64,000 bases of DNA from Candidatus Nitricoxidireducens bremensis (GTDB lineage: Bacteria > Pseudomonadota > Gammaproteobacteria > Burkholderiales > Rhodocyclaceae), in assembly GCA_030247725.1 (NCBI GenBank), contig JAOTRT010000002.1, positions 186,001 to 250,000 of the forward strand, written 5' to 3'. Positions 40,136 through 47,791 of the stretch are shown piece by piece. Both the position numbers and the translations under genes were made by a program. The notes below the pieces were generated by a model. It was not told the DNA's origin. It saw nothing but the letters and a program-made list of their open reading frames with translations, and made no database searches. Within the stretch, counting starts at the first letter, position 1. The number at the start of each line of letters is the position of its first letter.

Positions 40136-41143
40136 ATGTCTATTACTCCTCTATGGGCCCTAGAACGCTCTACCGCTGATAGGGGAAAACCATCCGCGGA
40201 TTTTGAGAAGCTCATCTTCCGAATTCACGAGTTGATCGAGCAGAAGGGATCAGTAGTAACTTGGAATGATCGAATTTCAGACCCTGATAACGAAAGCCAA
40301 GAGAGGCAGGTCGATGTCTCCATCAGATGCGATGGAAAGCTAACGCTTGTCGAGTGCCGCCTCCGTAAGCAGCCGCAAGATGTCAAATGGATCGAGGAGC
40401 TAATTGGGCGTTGCCTAAGTCTCAGAGCGAATGCCGTTATTGCGGTTTCTAGTTCGGGTTTTACTTCCGGTGCGATCAAGAAAGCTCATCAATTCGGAGT
40501 AATTCTCAGAGATATCCAAACCCTCTCAGAAGAGGAGGTTCGCCAATGGGGAAGGTCGACCAAGGTCTGCCTGGCGTATCTCCAGTTTCGCCGTGTGCTT
40601 CTTGATTTCATTTTCTTGTCTGATGGAGTGATGGCACCTCCGACTGTAGAGCAGGTCATCAAGCACCTGGAAAATTCCCGTACCCTTGATGATCTGTTCC
40701 AGCACGCTGCCGCAGTCTTTGAGAGAGAAAACCCGAGGGCAGCACCTACCCGGATGAGAATGAAATTTCATGCAAATGATTTGATGATCGGTAATCAGGC
40801 TGTTCACGAGATGGCACTCGACACTGCGGTGAAGCAGACAATTCAAGATTTGCGCATTCCATCTGTTGTCGCGTTTGGTGCGCCGAATACTGAAACAAGT
40901 CAGCGTGCGGCCATGGTCGAGAAAGTGGACTTTGGTCAGTTCGAAATTGCGCAGGCAGCGGACCGAGTGCACACGATTGTTGATCTCGGATTGGTTCGCT
41001 GTTCCCCAAATTCAATATTCAGATCCGTCATGTTTGATTTTGGGCGTCCGGTCAGAATGGAAAAGCTCCAACTATTAAGAGCCCCACCTTCACTACTCCG
41101 TCTCAAGGACATTCTTGTGAGGGTTGTAGTGCAACCTTTATAG
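40136..41143 (+). CDS. Unknown protein with Mrr-like nuclease-fold N-terminus
   Basis: 335 residues, strikingly AT-rich relative to all neighbours, and the sole gene between repeats C and D. Residues 20-130 resemble the Mrr-type restriction endonuclease fold. An acidic residue lies in QVDVSI (D60), then VECRLRK (E73-C-R75), then AVSSSGFTSGAIKKAHQFG. In active relatives the E-x-K lysine is present; here it is Arg75, with Lys78 close by. Residues 140-335 match nothing I recognise. It may be a defence-related or regulatory nuclease derivative, possibly inactive. There is no modification methylase or partner gene in the cassette. Confidence 0.7.
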   Translation: MSITPLWALERSTADRGKPSADFEKLIFRIHELIEQKGSVVTWNDRISDPDNESQERQVDVSIRCDGKLTLVECRLRKQPQDVKWIEELIGRCLSLRANAVIAVSSSGFTSGAIKKAHQFGVILRDIQTLSEEEVRQWGRSTKVCLAYLQFRRVLLDFIFLSDGVMAPPTVEQVIKHLENSRTLDDLFQHAAAVFERENPRAAPTRMRMKFHANDLMIGNQAVHEMALDTAVKQTIQDLRIPSVVAFGAPNTETSQRAAMVEKVDFGQFEIAQAADRVHTIVDLGLVRCSPNSIFRSVMFDFGRPVRMEKLQLLRAPPSLLRLKDILVRVVVQPL

Positions 41144-41167
41144 GTAACCGCTTTGAGTGGGCCCCAT

Positions 41168-41380
41168 CCCCCTCTGCCACGCCGAGCGGAGGACTGCCGG
41201 ACCGGGAAGTCCGGCCGCGTTGTCCGAGCGAAGCGAGTTTAGCGGCCGGCCGGGCCGGTAGTCCGGAGGGAGGGGAGCCCGCAGGGCCGGGGCAGCGGGG
41301 CGCGCTTCTTTGGTTACTTTCTTGTCGCGCGACAAGAAAGTGACTCGCCCGCCGGGGCGAGTCCCGGCAAGCCCAACCTA
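41168..41380 (-). repeat. Inverted-repeat copy D (right arm of cassette 2)
   Basis: About 213 bp, the inverted partner of copy C. Homology runs into the TAG stop codon of hslU (41378-41380). The hairpin at 41316-41341 is of the copy-A variant with core GTCGCGCGAC. A small deletion near 41228 shortens the segment that reads CGCCTTCGGCTCGG in copy C. Confidence 0.9.
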
Positions 41381-42709
41381 CAGCACGTACCGCGACAAAT
41401 CCTCGTCCTTGGCGAGATCGCCCAGGCGACCATCCACGTAGGCGCCATCCACCATCACGGCTGTACCGCCCTTGGAACCGGCTTCGAAGGACACCTCTTC
41501 CAGCAACTTCTCCATCACCGTGTACAGGCGCCGCGCACCGATGTTCTCGGTCTTCTCGTTCACCTGATAGGCGATCTCCGCCAGCCGCCGGATGCCGTCG
41601 GCGGCGAACTCGACCACAACCGCCTCCGTCTCCAGCAGCGCCTGATACTGCCGCGTCAGGCAGGCGTCAGTCTGGGTCAGGATGCATTCGAAGTCGCCGA
41701 CGGACAGGGAATCCAGTTCGACGCGAATGGGGAAGCGGCCCTGCAGTTCGGGAATCAGGTCCGAGGGCTTGGCGAGATGGAAGGCGCCGCTGGCGATGAA
41801 CAGGATGTGGTCGGTCTTGATCATGCCGTACTTGGTGCTGACCGTCGTGCCTTCCACCAGGGGCAGCAGGTCCCGCTGCACGCCCTGGCGCGAAACGTCG
41901 GCGCCGTGGGCCTCGGAGCGGGAGGCGATCTTGTCGATCTCGTCGAGGAAGACGATGCCGTTCTGCTCCACGTTGCGCAGGGCCTGGGCCTTGACCTCCT
42001 CGTCGTTGATGAGGCGGGCCGCCTCTTCGTCGGCCAGGGCCTTGAGGGCGTCGGCGATCTTCATCTTGCGCTGCTTGCGGCGACCGCCGCCGAGGTTCTG
42101 CATCATGCCCTGGATCTGCTGGGTCAGGTCCTCCATGCCGGGCGGGGCGAAGATCTCCATGTGGGCCGGCGCCAGGGCGACCTCGACCTCGATCTCCTTG
42201 TCGTCGAGTTCGCCTTCCCGCAGCTTCTTGCGGAATTTCTGCCGCGTGCCGCTGTCCTCGGCGGCATGGGATTCGCCGAAGCCCACGGGGCGGGCCGGCG
42301 GCAGCAGGATGTCGAGGATGCGGTCCTCGGCGGCATCCGTGGCGCGGTCGCGCACGGCGCGCATGGCGGCCTCGCGGGCGTCCTTGATGGCCGTCTCGGC
42401 GAGGTCGCGGATGATGGTGTCCACGTCGCGGCCGACGTAGCCCACCTCGGTGAACTTGGTGGCCTCGATCTTGATGAAGGGGGCGTTGGCCAGCCGCGCC
42501 AGGCGGCGGGCGATCTCGGTCTTGCCGACCCCCGTGGGGCCGATCATGAGGATGTTCTTCGGCGTGATCTCGTGGCGCAGGGGTTCGGCCACCTGGGCGC
42601 GACGCCAGCGGTTGCGCAGGGCGATGGCGACGGCGCGCTTGGCGCGGGCCTGGCCGACGATATGCTTGTCGAGTTCCGAAACGATCTCGGCGGGGGTCAT
42701 CTGGGTCAT
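41378..42709 (-). CDS. hslU: ATP-dependent protease ATPase subunit HslU
   Basis: The AAA+ unfoldase of the HslUV (ClpYQ) protease. Walker A is [15 protein letters not shown], Walker B is [11 protein letters not shown]. The I-domain and sensor regions are complete and the C-terminus ends in the conserved LSRYVL that inserts into HslV. The length is 443 residues. It is separated from hslV by two opposite-strand genes. The region just upstream of its ATG (GGATTTCCT) has no strong Shine-Dalgarno sequence, unlike hslV. Confidence 0.97.
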   Translation of the reverse strand: MTQMTPAEIVSELDKHIVGQARAKRAVAIALRNRWRRAQVAEPLRHEITPKNILMIGPTGVGKTEIARRLARLANAPFIKIEATKFTEVGYVGRDVDTIIRDLAETAIKDAREAAMRAVRDRATDAAEDRILDILLPPARPVGFGESHAAEDSGTRQKFRKKLREGELDDKEIEVEVALAPAHMEIFAPPGMEDLTQQIQGMMQNLGGGRRKQRKMKIADALKALADEEAARLINDEEVKAQALRNVEQNGIVFLDEIDKIASRSEAHGADVSRQGVQRDLLPLVEGTTVSTKYGMIKTDHILFIASGAFHLAKPSDLIPELQGRFPIRVELDSLSVGDFECILTQTDACLTRQYQALLETEAVVVEFAADGIRRLAEIAYQVNEKTENIGARRLYTVMEKLLEEVSFEAGSKGGTAVMVDGAYVDGRLGDLAKDEDLSRYVL

Positions 42710-42789
42710 AGGAAATCCATGTTTGCAGCATGGTCGCGGCTTCCGGGGAATCCGGCCGTGCCGCGGCCCGCCTGGTTTGCGGCGATTAT

Positions 42790-42819
42790 TTCACAGTTCC
42801 CGGCACCCCCTGCTATCAT
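42790..42819 (+). promoter_or_regulatory. Predicted promoter of the GGDEF-EAL gene
   Basis: TTCACA (42790-42795) and TATCAT (42814-42819) are separated by 18 bp, in the interval divergent from hslU. This gives a leader of about 20 nt before the ATG at 42844. Prediction from sequence only. Confidence 0.4.
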
Positions 42820-42843
42820 CCAACTAAAGTTAGACATCGCGGA

Positions 42844-45321
42844 ATGACGATGGCAAGAGGGCGAGGAGAAAACAATGGCCGGGAGTCCGGCGCCGCTTCG
42901 CAGGTCCAGCACCTGCGGCAGGCGCTCGCCCTCTTCGCCGAATGGAGCGACTGCCTGCAGCGCTCGCGGGACCCGGATGCCCTCATCTCCTGCCTGTGCC
43001 GCATCCTGTCCACCACCGGCGGTTACGCCCACGTGGACGTCACCCTCCGCGACGCCGGTCAGCCGGAAGGCCAGTCCTGGCTGTTCGTGCCCGATGCCGT
43101 CTCCCTGCCCCTGCATCACCAGGACCGCCGCCTCGGCTTCCTCACCGTAGCCCCGCCCCACGGCCGTTCCTTCCTGCCCGACGAGATCGACATCCTCGCC
43201 AATCTCGCCGACGACCTGGCCTTCGGCATCGATTCCCTGACGGCCGAGCGGGAGCGGGCCGCCATCCAGGCGCGCCTCGACACCCTGTCCCGCGCCATCG
43301 ACCAGAGTCCCTTCGCCGTGGTCATCACCGACCCGGACGGCCGCATCGAGTACTGCAACCAGAGCCTCCTCGACATGACCGGCTTCGCCGCCAGCGAAGT
43401 CATCGGCCAACTACCCTCCATCTGGAAGTCGGACGAGACTCCCGCCGAAGTCTACCGGGAGCTCTGGCAGGCCGTCAGCGGCGGCCAGCGCTGGCAGGGG
43501 GAGATGCGCAACAAGCGCAGGAACGGCCAGCTCTACTGGGAACGCCAGACCATCTCGCCGATCCGCGACGCCGACGGCAGGATCGTCCGCCTCATCTCGG
43601 TCAAGGAGGACACCACCCTGCTGCAGGAGATGGCCCAGGCCCTCTCCCTGCGCGAGCAAGCCCTCGCCTCCAGCAACAACGGCATCATGATCACCCTGTC
43701 GAAGGCCGACGACCATTCCATCGTCTATGTGAATCCGGCCTTCGAGCGCATCACCGGCTACTCGGCGAAGGAGGTCATCGGCCTCGAAGGCCGCTTCCTG
43801 GTGCGCGACGACCTCGCCCAGCCCGGCCTCAACGAGATCCGCAACGCCCTGCGCGAGCAGCGCCCCGGCCACGCGGTGCTGCGCAACTACCGCAAGGACG
43901 GCTCCCTGTTCTGGAACGAGCTGTTCATCTCGCCCATCAGCGACCTCTCGCGCCACGAGACGACCCACTTCGTCAGCATCATCAACGACGTCAGCGAGCG
44001 CATCCACTACCAGCAGGCCATCGAGCATCAGGCCACCCACGACAACCTGACCGGGCTCGCCAACCGCACCCTGCTGCACGACCGCATCAGTCAGGCCATC
44101 GCCTTCGCGCGCCGCTCCAGCCGCTCGGTCGCCGTGATGCTGCTGGACCTGGACCACTTCAAGCACGTGAACGACGCCTTCGGCCACTCGGCCGGCGACG
44201 ACCTGCTCAAGGAGGTGGCCCAGCGCCTGCGCGCCTGCGTGCGCGAGAGCGACACCGTGGCGCGCCTGGGCGGCGACGAGTTCGTCATCGTGCTCTCCGA
44301 TCTGGTAAGTGCCGAAGACGTGGATCACATCTCCGAGAAGATTTCCGAGTCCCTCTCCCGGCCCGTGATGATCGGCGAGCGCGAGGCCTTCGTCGGCGCC
44401 AGCATCGGCATTTCCCTGTTCCCGCGCGACGGCGAGCACGGCGAGACCCTGCTGCGCAACGCCGACATGGCCATGTACCGCGTCAAGGAACACGGCCGCA
44501 ACAGCGTGCGCCTGTTCTCGCCAGAGATGGCCACCATGGCCATCGAGCGCGTGGACATGGAAGGCGCCCTGCGCCGCGCCATCGAACGCAAGGAACTGCT
44601 GCTCCACTACCAGCCGAAGATCGACCTCGGCACGCGGCGCATCGTCGGCGCCGAGGCCCTGGTGCGCTGGCAGCATCCCCAGATCGGCCTCGTCCATCCG
44701 ACCGAGTTCATCCCCCTGGCCGAGGAGACCGGCCTGGTGGTGCCCCTGGGCGCCTGGGTCATGGAAGAGGCCTTCCGCCAGCAGGCCGCCTGGACGGCGG
44801 CCGGCCTGCCGCCGATCCGCATGGCCATCAACCTGTCGGCGCGCCAGTTCCGCCTCGAAGACCTGCCGGACATCGTCAACGAGAAGCTGGCCGCCACCGG
44901 CGCCAAGCCCGGCTCCTTCATCTTCGAACTCACCGAGAGCATGGTCATGCAGGACGCCGAGCGGGCCCTGACCGTCATGCATTCCCTCAAGACCCTCGGC
45001 ATCTCCCTTTCGCTGGACGACTTCGGCACCGGCTATTCGAGCCTGTCCTACCTGCGCCGCTTCCCCATCGACGAGGTGAAGATCGACCGTTCCTTCGTGC
45101 GCGACCTGCACCACGACCCGGACGACGCCGCCATCGCCGCCGCCGTGGTGGCCCTGGCGCGCACCCTGGGCCTCAAGGTGGTGGCCGAGGGCGTGGAGAT
45201 GGAGGAACAGGTGAACGTGCTGGAGCGCCTCAACTGCGACCAGGTGCAGGGCTATTTCTTCGGCCGGCCGCTGGACCCCGCCGACTTCGAAGCGCGGCTG
45301 CGCCGCGAGGGCGGGCAATGA
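42844..45321 (+). CDS. GAF-PAS-PAS-GGDEF-EAL cyclic-di-GMP protein
   Basis: 825 residues from the ATG at 42844. The N-terminal 140 residues are GAF-like. PAS1 is at about 150-265 (AIDQSPFAVVITDPDGRIEY) and PAS2 at about 275-390 (VYVNPAFERITGYSAKEVIG). GGDEF spans about 395-555 with intact GGDEF (476-480) and an RESD inhibitory site. EAL spans about 570-815 with EALVRW, NLSARQF and DDFGTGYSSLSYL. Both catalytic motifs look competent, so it may synthesise and degrade c-di-GMP. No membrane segments. It lies between hslU and hslV on the opposite strand and is coupled to a 74-residue ORF. Confidence 0.93.
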   Translation: MTMARGRGENNGRESGAASQVQHLRQALALFAEWSDCLQRSRDPDALISCLCRILSTTGGYAHVDVTLRDAGQPEGQSWLFVPDAVSLPLHHQDRRLGFLTVAPPHGRSFLPDEIDILANLADDLAFGIDSLTAERERAAIQARLDTLSRAIDQSPFAVVITDPDGRIEYCNQSLLDMTGFAASEVIGQLPSIWKSDETPAEVYRELWQAVSGGQRWQGEMRNKRRNGQLYWERQTISPIRDADGRIVRLISVKEDTTLLQEMAQALSLREQALASSNNGIMITLSKADDHSIVYVNPAFERITGYSAKEVIGLEGRFLVRDDLAQPGLNEIRNALREQRPGHAVLRNYRKDGSLFWNELFISPISDLSRHETTHFVSIINDVSERIHYQQAIEHQATHDNLTGLANRTLLHDRISQAIAFARRSSRSVAVMLLDLDHFKHVNDAFGHSAGDDLLKEVAQRLRACVRESDTVARLGGDEFVIVLSDLVSAEDVDHISEKISESLSRPVMIGEREAFVGASIGISLFPRDGEHGETLLRNADMAMYRVKEHGRNSVRLFSPEMATMAIERVDMEGALRRAIERKELLLHYQPKIDLGTRRIVGAEALVRWQHPQIGLVHPTEFIPLAEETGLVVPLGAWVMEEAFRQQAAWTAAGLPPIRMAINLSARQFRLEDLPDIVNEKLAATGAKPGSFIFELTESMVMQDAERALTVMHSLKTLGISLSLDDFGTGYSSLSYLRRFPIDEVKIDRSFVRDLHHDPDDAAIAAAVVALARTLGLKVVAEGVEMEEQVNVLERLNCDQVQGYFFGRPLDPADFEARLRREGGQ

Positions 45322-45542
45322 AGGATCTGGCCTGGCGCGCGGCGAACCGCGAGGAACTCGCCACCCTGCTGACCGAGGCGCGTCAGGTGTCGTCCCAGGC
45401 CGTCGGCGAAGCCACCGTCTATCGACTGACCGGCGACCATCCGGAATTCCTCGCCATCTCCCTGCCGGGAGGGCAGGCCGTGGTGGTGGAAGTGGCGCCC
45501 TCGCCGGGCATCAAGCGACGCCGGCGTGCCGACACCACCTAG
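45318..45542 (+). CDS. Small conserved-looking protein coupled to the GGDEF-EAL gene
   Basis: 74 residues. The ATG overlaps the upstream TGA as ATGA, and the stop is 1 bp from the convergent hslV stop. The N-terminus is helical (WRAANREELATLLTEARQV), the middle has beta-strand character (FLAISLPGGQAVVVEVAP), and the end is basic (KRRRRAD). I recognise no family. Coupling suggests it works with the c-di-GMP enzyme. Confidence 0.6.
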   Translation: MKDLAWRAANREELATLLTEARQVSSQAVGEATVYRLTGDHPEFLAISLPGGQAVVVEVAPSPGIKRRRRADTT

Positions 45543-45543
45543 C

Positions 45544-46080
45544 TCAATCCAGCGTCTCGATGACGTGGTTCTGGTTGGTGTAGATGCAGAGGTCGCCGGC
45601 GATGCCCAGGGACTTGGAAACGATTTCCGCCGGCGCCAGTTCCGTGTTCTCCAATAGGGCCCGCGCGGCGGACTGGGCGTAGGGGCCGCCGCTGCCGATG
45701 GCGACGATGCCCAGCTCGGGCTCCAGCACGTCGCCGTTGCCGGTGATGATCAGCGAGTTCTCCCGGTCGGCCACCGCCAGCATGGCTTCCAGCCGCCGCA
45801 GCATGCGGTCGGTGCGCCAGTCCTTGGCCAGCTCCACGGCCGAGCGCAGCAGGTTGCCCTGGTGCTTTTCCAGCTTGCTCTCGAAACGTTCGAACAGGGT
45901 GAAGGCGTCGGCCGTGCCGCCGGCGAAGCCGGCGAGGATGCGTTCGTTGTAGAGCCGGCGCACCTTGCGCGCCGAGGCCTTGACGACAATATTGCCGAGG
46001 GTCACCTGGCCGTCGCCGCCGAGGGCGACGCGGATGCCGCGCCGCACCGAGAGGATGGTGGTGCCGTGGTATTGCTCCAT
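45544..46080 (-). CDS. hslV: ATP-dependent protease proteolytic subunit HslV
   Basis: The threonine peptidase of HslUV. The start [15 protein letters not shown] is the extended form usual in betaproteobacteria, in which a short propeptide precedes the catalytic Thr. [20 protein letters not shown] and [17 protein letters not shown] are family signatures. The length is 178 residues. The ATG at 46080 has AAGGAATC upstream; a longer frame to 46119 is not used. hslU would normally follow directly but lies 2.8 kb away. Confidence 0.97.
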   Translation of the reverse strand: MEQYHGTTILSVRRGIRVALGGDGQVTLGNIVVKASARKVRRLYNERILAGFAGGTADAFTLFERFESKLEKHQGNLLRSAVELAKDWRTDRMLRRLEAMLAVADRENSLIITGNGDVLEPELGIVAIGSGGPYAQSAARALLENTELAPAEIVSKSLGIAGDLCIYTNQNHVIETLD

Positions 46081-46105
46081 CGATGATTCCTTTCGCTTGC
46101 CGCGT

Positions 46106-46891
46106 TCAACGGCCGCCAAGCTTACCCGATTGGCCGCCCCGCGCCAGCAGCGGCAGCGCGATCAGCGCCAGAACGCCGAGGCAGCAGACGACGGCGGCCC
46201 CCGCCGGCAGGTCGTAGGCGGCCGACAGCAGCAGGCCCGCTGCGTAGCCGGCGGCGCCGACGGCATAGCCCGCCGCCAGACGGCCCCGGCCCAGGGTGCG
46301 CGTCGCCACCGCCGGCGCGATGAGGCTGGCGAAGACCAGATAGACGCCGACCAGTTGCACCGAGGCTGTCACCATGAGGGCGAACAGCAGGTAGAAGCCC
46401 GTGGCGCCCAGGCGCCGGCCGAGGCCGAACCAGACCGCCAGCAGCAGGCCGTAGAGCAGGGCCGCCGGTGCCAGGGCGGACCAGCCGACCCAGAGGATCT
46501 GGCCGGCCAGCAGTTCCTTCATGTGCTCGCCGCCGTGGGGATTGTTCGCCAGCAGCAGGATGCCCAGGGACGCCGCCAGCACGAACAGCAGGCCGATGAG
46601 GGCCTCCTGGATCTCGGGCCAGCGCCTCTCGGTCCAGGTCAGCAGCGCGGCGGCGGAGAGGGCGGCAGCCGCCGCCGCGGCCTGGGCGCCGAAGCCGTGG
46701 GCCAGCTCGGGCGCATCCCACTCCAGCAGGTGGGCGACGATGACGCCCAGGGCCGCCACCTGGGCCACGGCCAGGTCGATGAAGATGATGCCCCGCCGCA
46801 GCACCTCCTGTCCCAGGGGTACGTGGGTCGCCAGCACCAGCAGGCCGGCGGCGAAGGGGGCGGCCAGCAGGCCCAGGTCCAGGTCGTTCAC
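46106..46891 (-). CDS. znuB: Metal ABC transporter permease (ZnuB family)
   Basis: 261 residues with about eight hydrophobic helices of the ABC-3 family. Typical blocks are [21 protein letters not shown] and [18 protein letters not shown], the latter being the coupling region. It overlaps the binding-protein gene by 4 bp. No ATPase (ZnuC) gene is in this cluster. Zinc is the most likely substrate; manganese cannot be excluded. Confidence 0.88.
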   Translation of the reverse strand: MNDLDLGLLAAPFAAGLLVLATHVPLGQEVLRRGIIFIDLAVAQVAALGVIVAHLLEWDAPELAHGFGAQAAAAAAALSAAALLTWTERRWPEIQEALIGLLFVLAASLGILLLANNPHGGEHMKELLAGQILWVGWSALAPAALLYGLLLAVWFGLGRRLGATGFYLLFALMVTASVQLVGVYLVFASLIAPAVATRTLGRGRLAAGYAVGAAGYAAGLLLSAAYDLPAGAAVVCCLGVLALIALPLLARGGQSGKLGGR

Positions 46892-47781
46892 TTGAGCGCC
46901 TGCAGCAGCTTCGCCAGGGTGTCGTCGTAGAGGCCGGCCAGGTCCTGCGCCTGCTCGCTGCCGCCGACGGTGAAGGGCAGCACCACCACCGGCACGCCGG
47001 TCTGGCGCCCATAGCCCTCGCTGGCCCGGGGCGCGTCGTAGGCCGCCCGCAGCACCAGGCGCGGCTTCGCCGCCGCCGTCTGGGCGACGACACGGGCCAG
47101 GTGGGCCGCCGAGGCCTCGATGCCCGGCTTGGGTTCCAGGGTCGCCGCCTCCTTCATACCCAACCAGTCGAACAGGTAGGGAAAGGACTTGTGCTGCACC
47201 ACCACCGGCACGCCCTTCAGGGGCGCTGCAGCCTTCTCCCAGGCGGCGATGCGAGCGCGCCAGTCGGCGGCGAAGCGTGCCCAGGCGCTCCGGTAGGCGG
47301 CGGCGCCGGCCGGGTCCAGGCTCGCCATCCTCTCGGCCAGGGCTTCGCCGACCAGAAGGATGTTGCGCGGGTCGGTCTGAATGTGGGGATTGCCGGCGGC
47401 ATGCACGTCGCCCTCGGCCCGGTCCACCCGCGCCGGAATCTCCAGCATGCGCACCTGGCGGGCCGCCTCGAAATGGCCGGGGGCGCCAACCTGGATGCGG
47501 CTGTTGCCGGATTCCCGCAGCACCACGGGCAGCCAGCCCGCCTCCAGCTCGGCGCCGGTGGCGATCGCCAGGTCGGCGCTACGGGCGCGGGCGATCAGGG
47601 AGGGCTTGGCCTCGATGCGGTGGGGGTCCTGGAGGGCGTGGGTGGCGGCGTACACCTGGACGTCGGCGCCGCCGATCTCCCGCGCCAGGGCGGCCCACTC
47701 GGGCACGGTGGCGAAGACCTTGAGGCCCGCCGCGGCCGGCAGGGAAAGCAGGGCGAAGAGGTTTGCGATCAGGATTCTCAT
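46888..47781 (-). CDS. znuA: Zinc/manganese-type ABC transporter substrate-binding protein (ZnuA family)
   Basis: 297 residues with an N-terminal signal peptide (MRILIANLFALLSLPAAAG). Cluster A-1 features are VFATVPEWAALAREIGG, LQDPHRIEAKPSLI and AAGNPHIQTDPRNIL. Histidines in these segments are the expected metal ligands. The His-rich loop of classical ZnuA is absent. The ATG at 47781 follows GAGGAGACG. The gene starts 10 bp after the porin-like gene. Confidence 0.9.
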   Translation of the reverse strand: MRILIANLFALLSLPAAAGLKVFATVPEWAALAREIGGADVQVYAATHALQDPHRIEAKPSLIARARSADLAIATGAELEAGWLPVVLRESGNSRIQVGAPGHFEAARQVRMLEIPARVDRAEGDVHAAGNPHIQTDPRNILLVGEALAERMASLDPAGAAAYRSAWARFAADWRARIAAWEKAAAPLKGVPVVVQHKSFPYLFDWLGMKEAATLEPKPGIEASAAHLARVVAQTAAAKPRLVLRAAYDAPRASEGYGRQTGVPVVVLPFTVGGSEQAQDLAGLYDDTLAKLLQALK

Positions 47782-47791
47782 GTCCGTCTCC

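Noticed and set aside
40136..41143. A complete restriction-modification system in cassette 2
   Set aside because: There is no methylase or specificity gene, and the putative nuclease has Arg where the catalytic Lys is expected.
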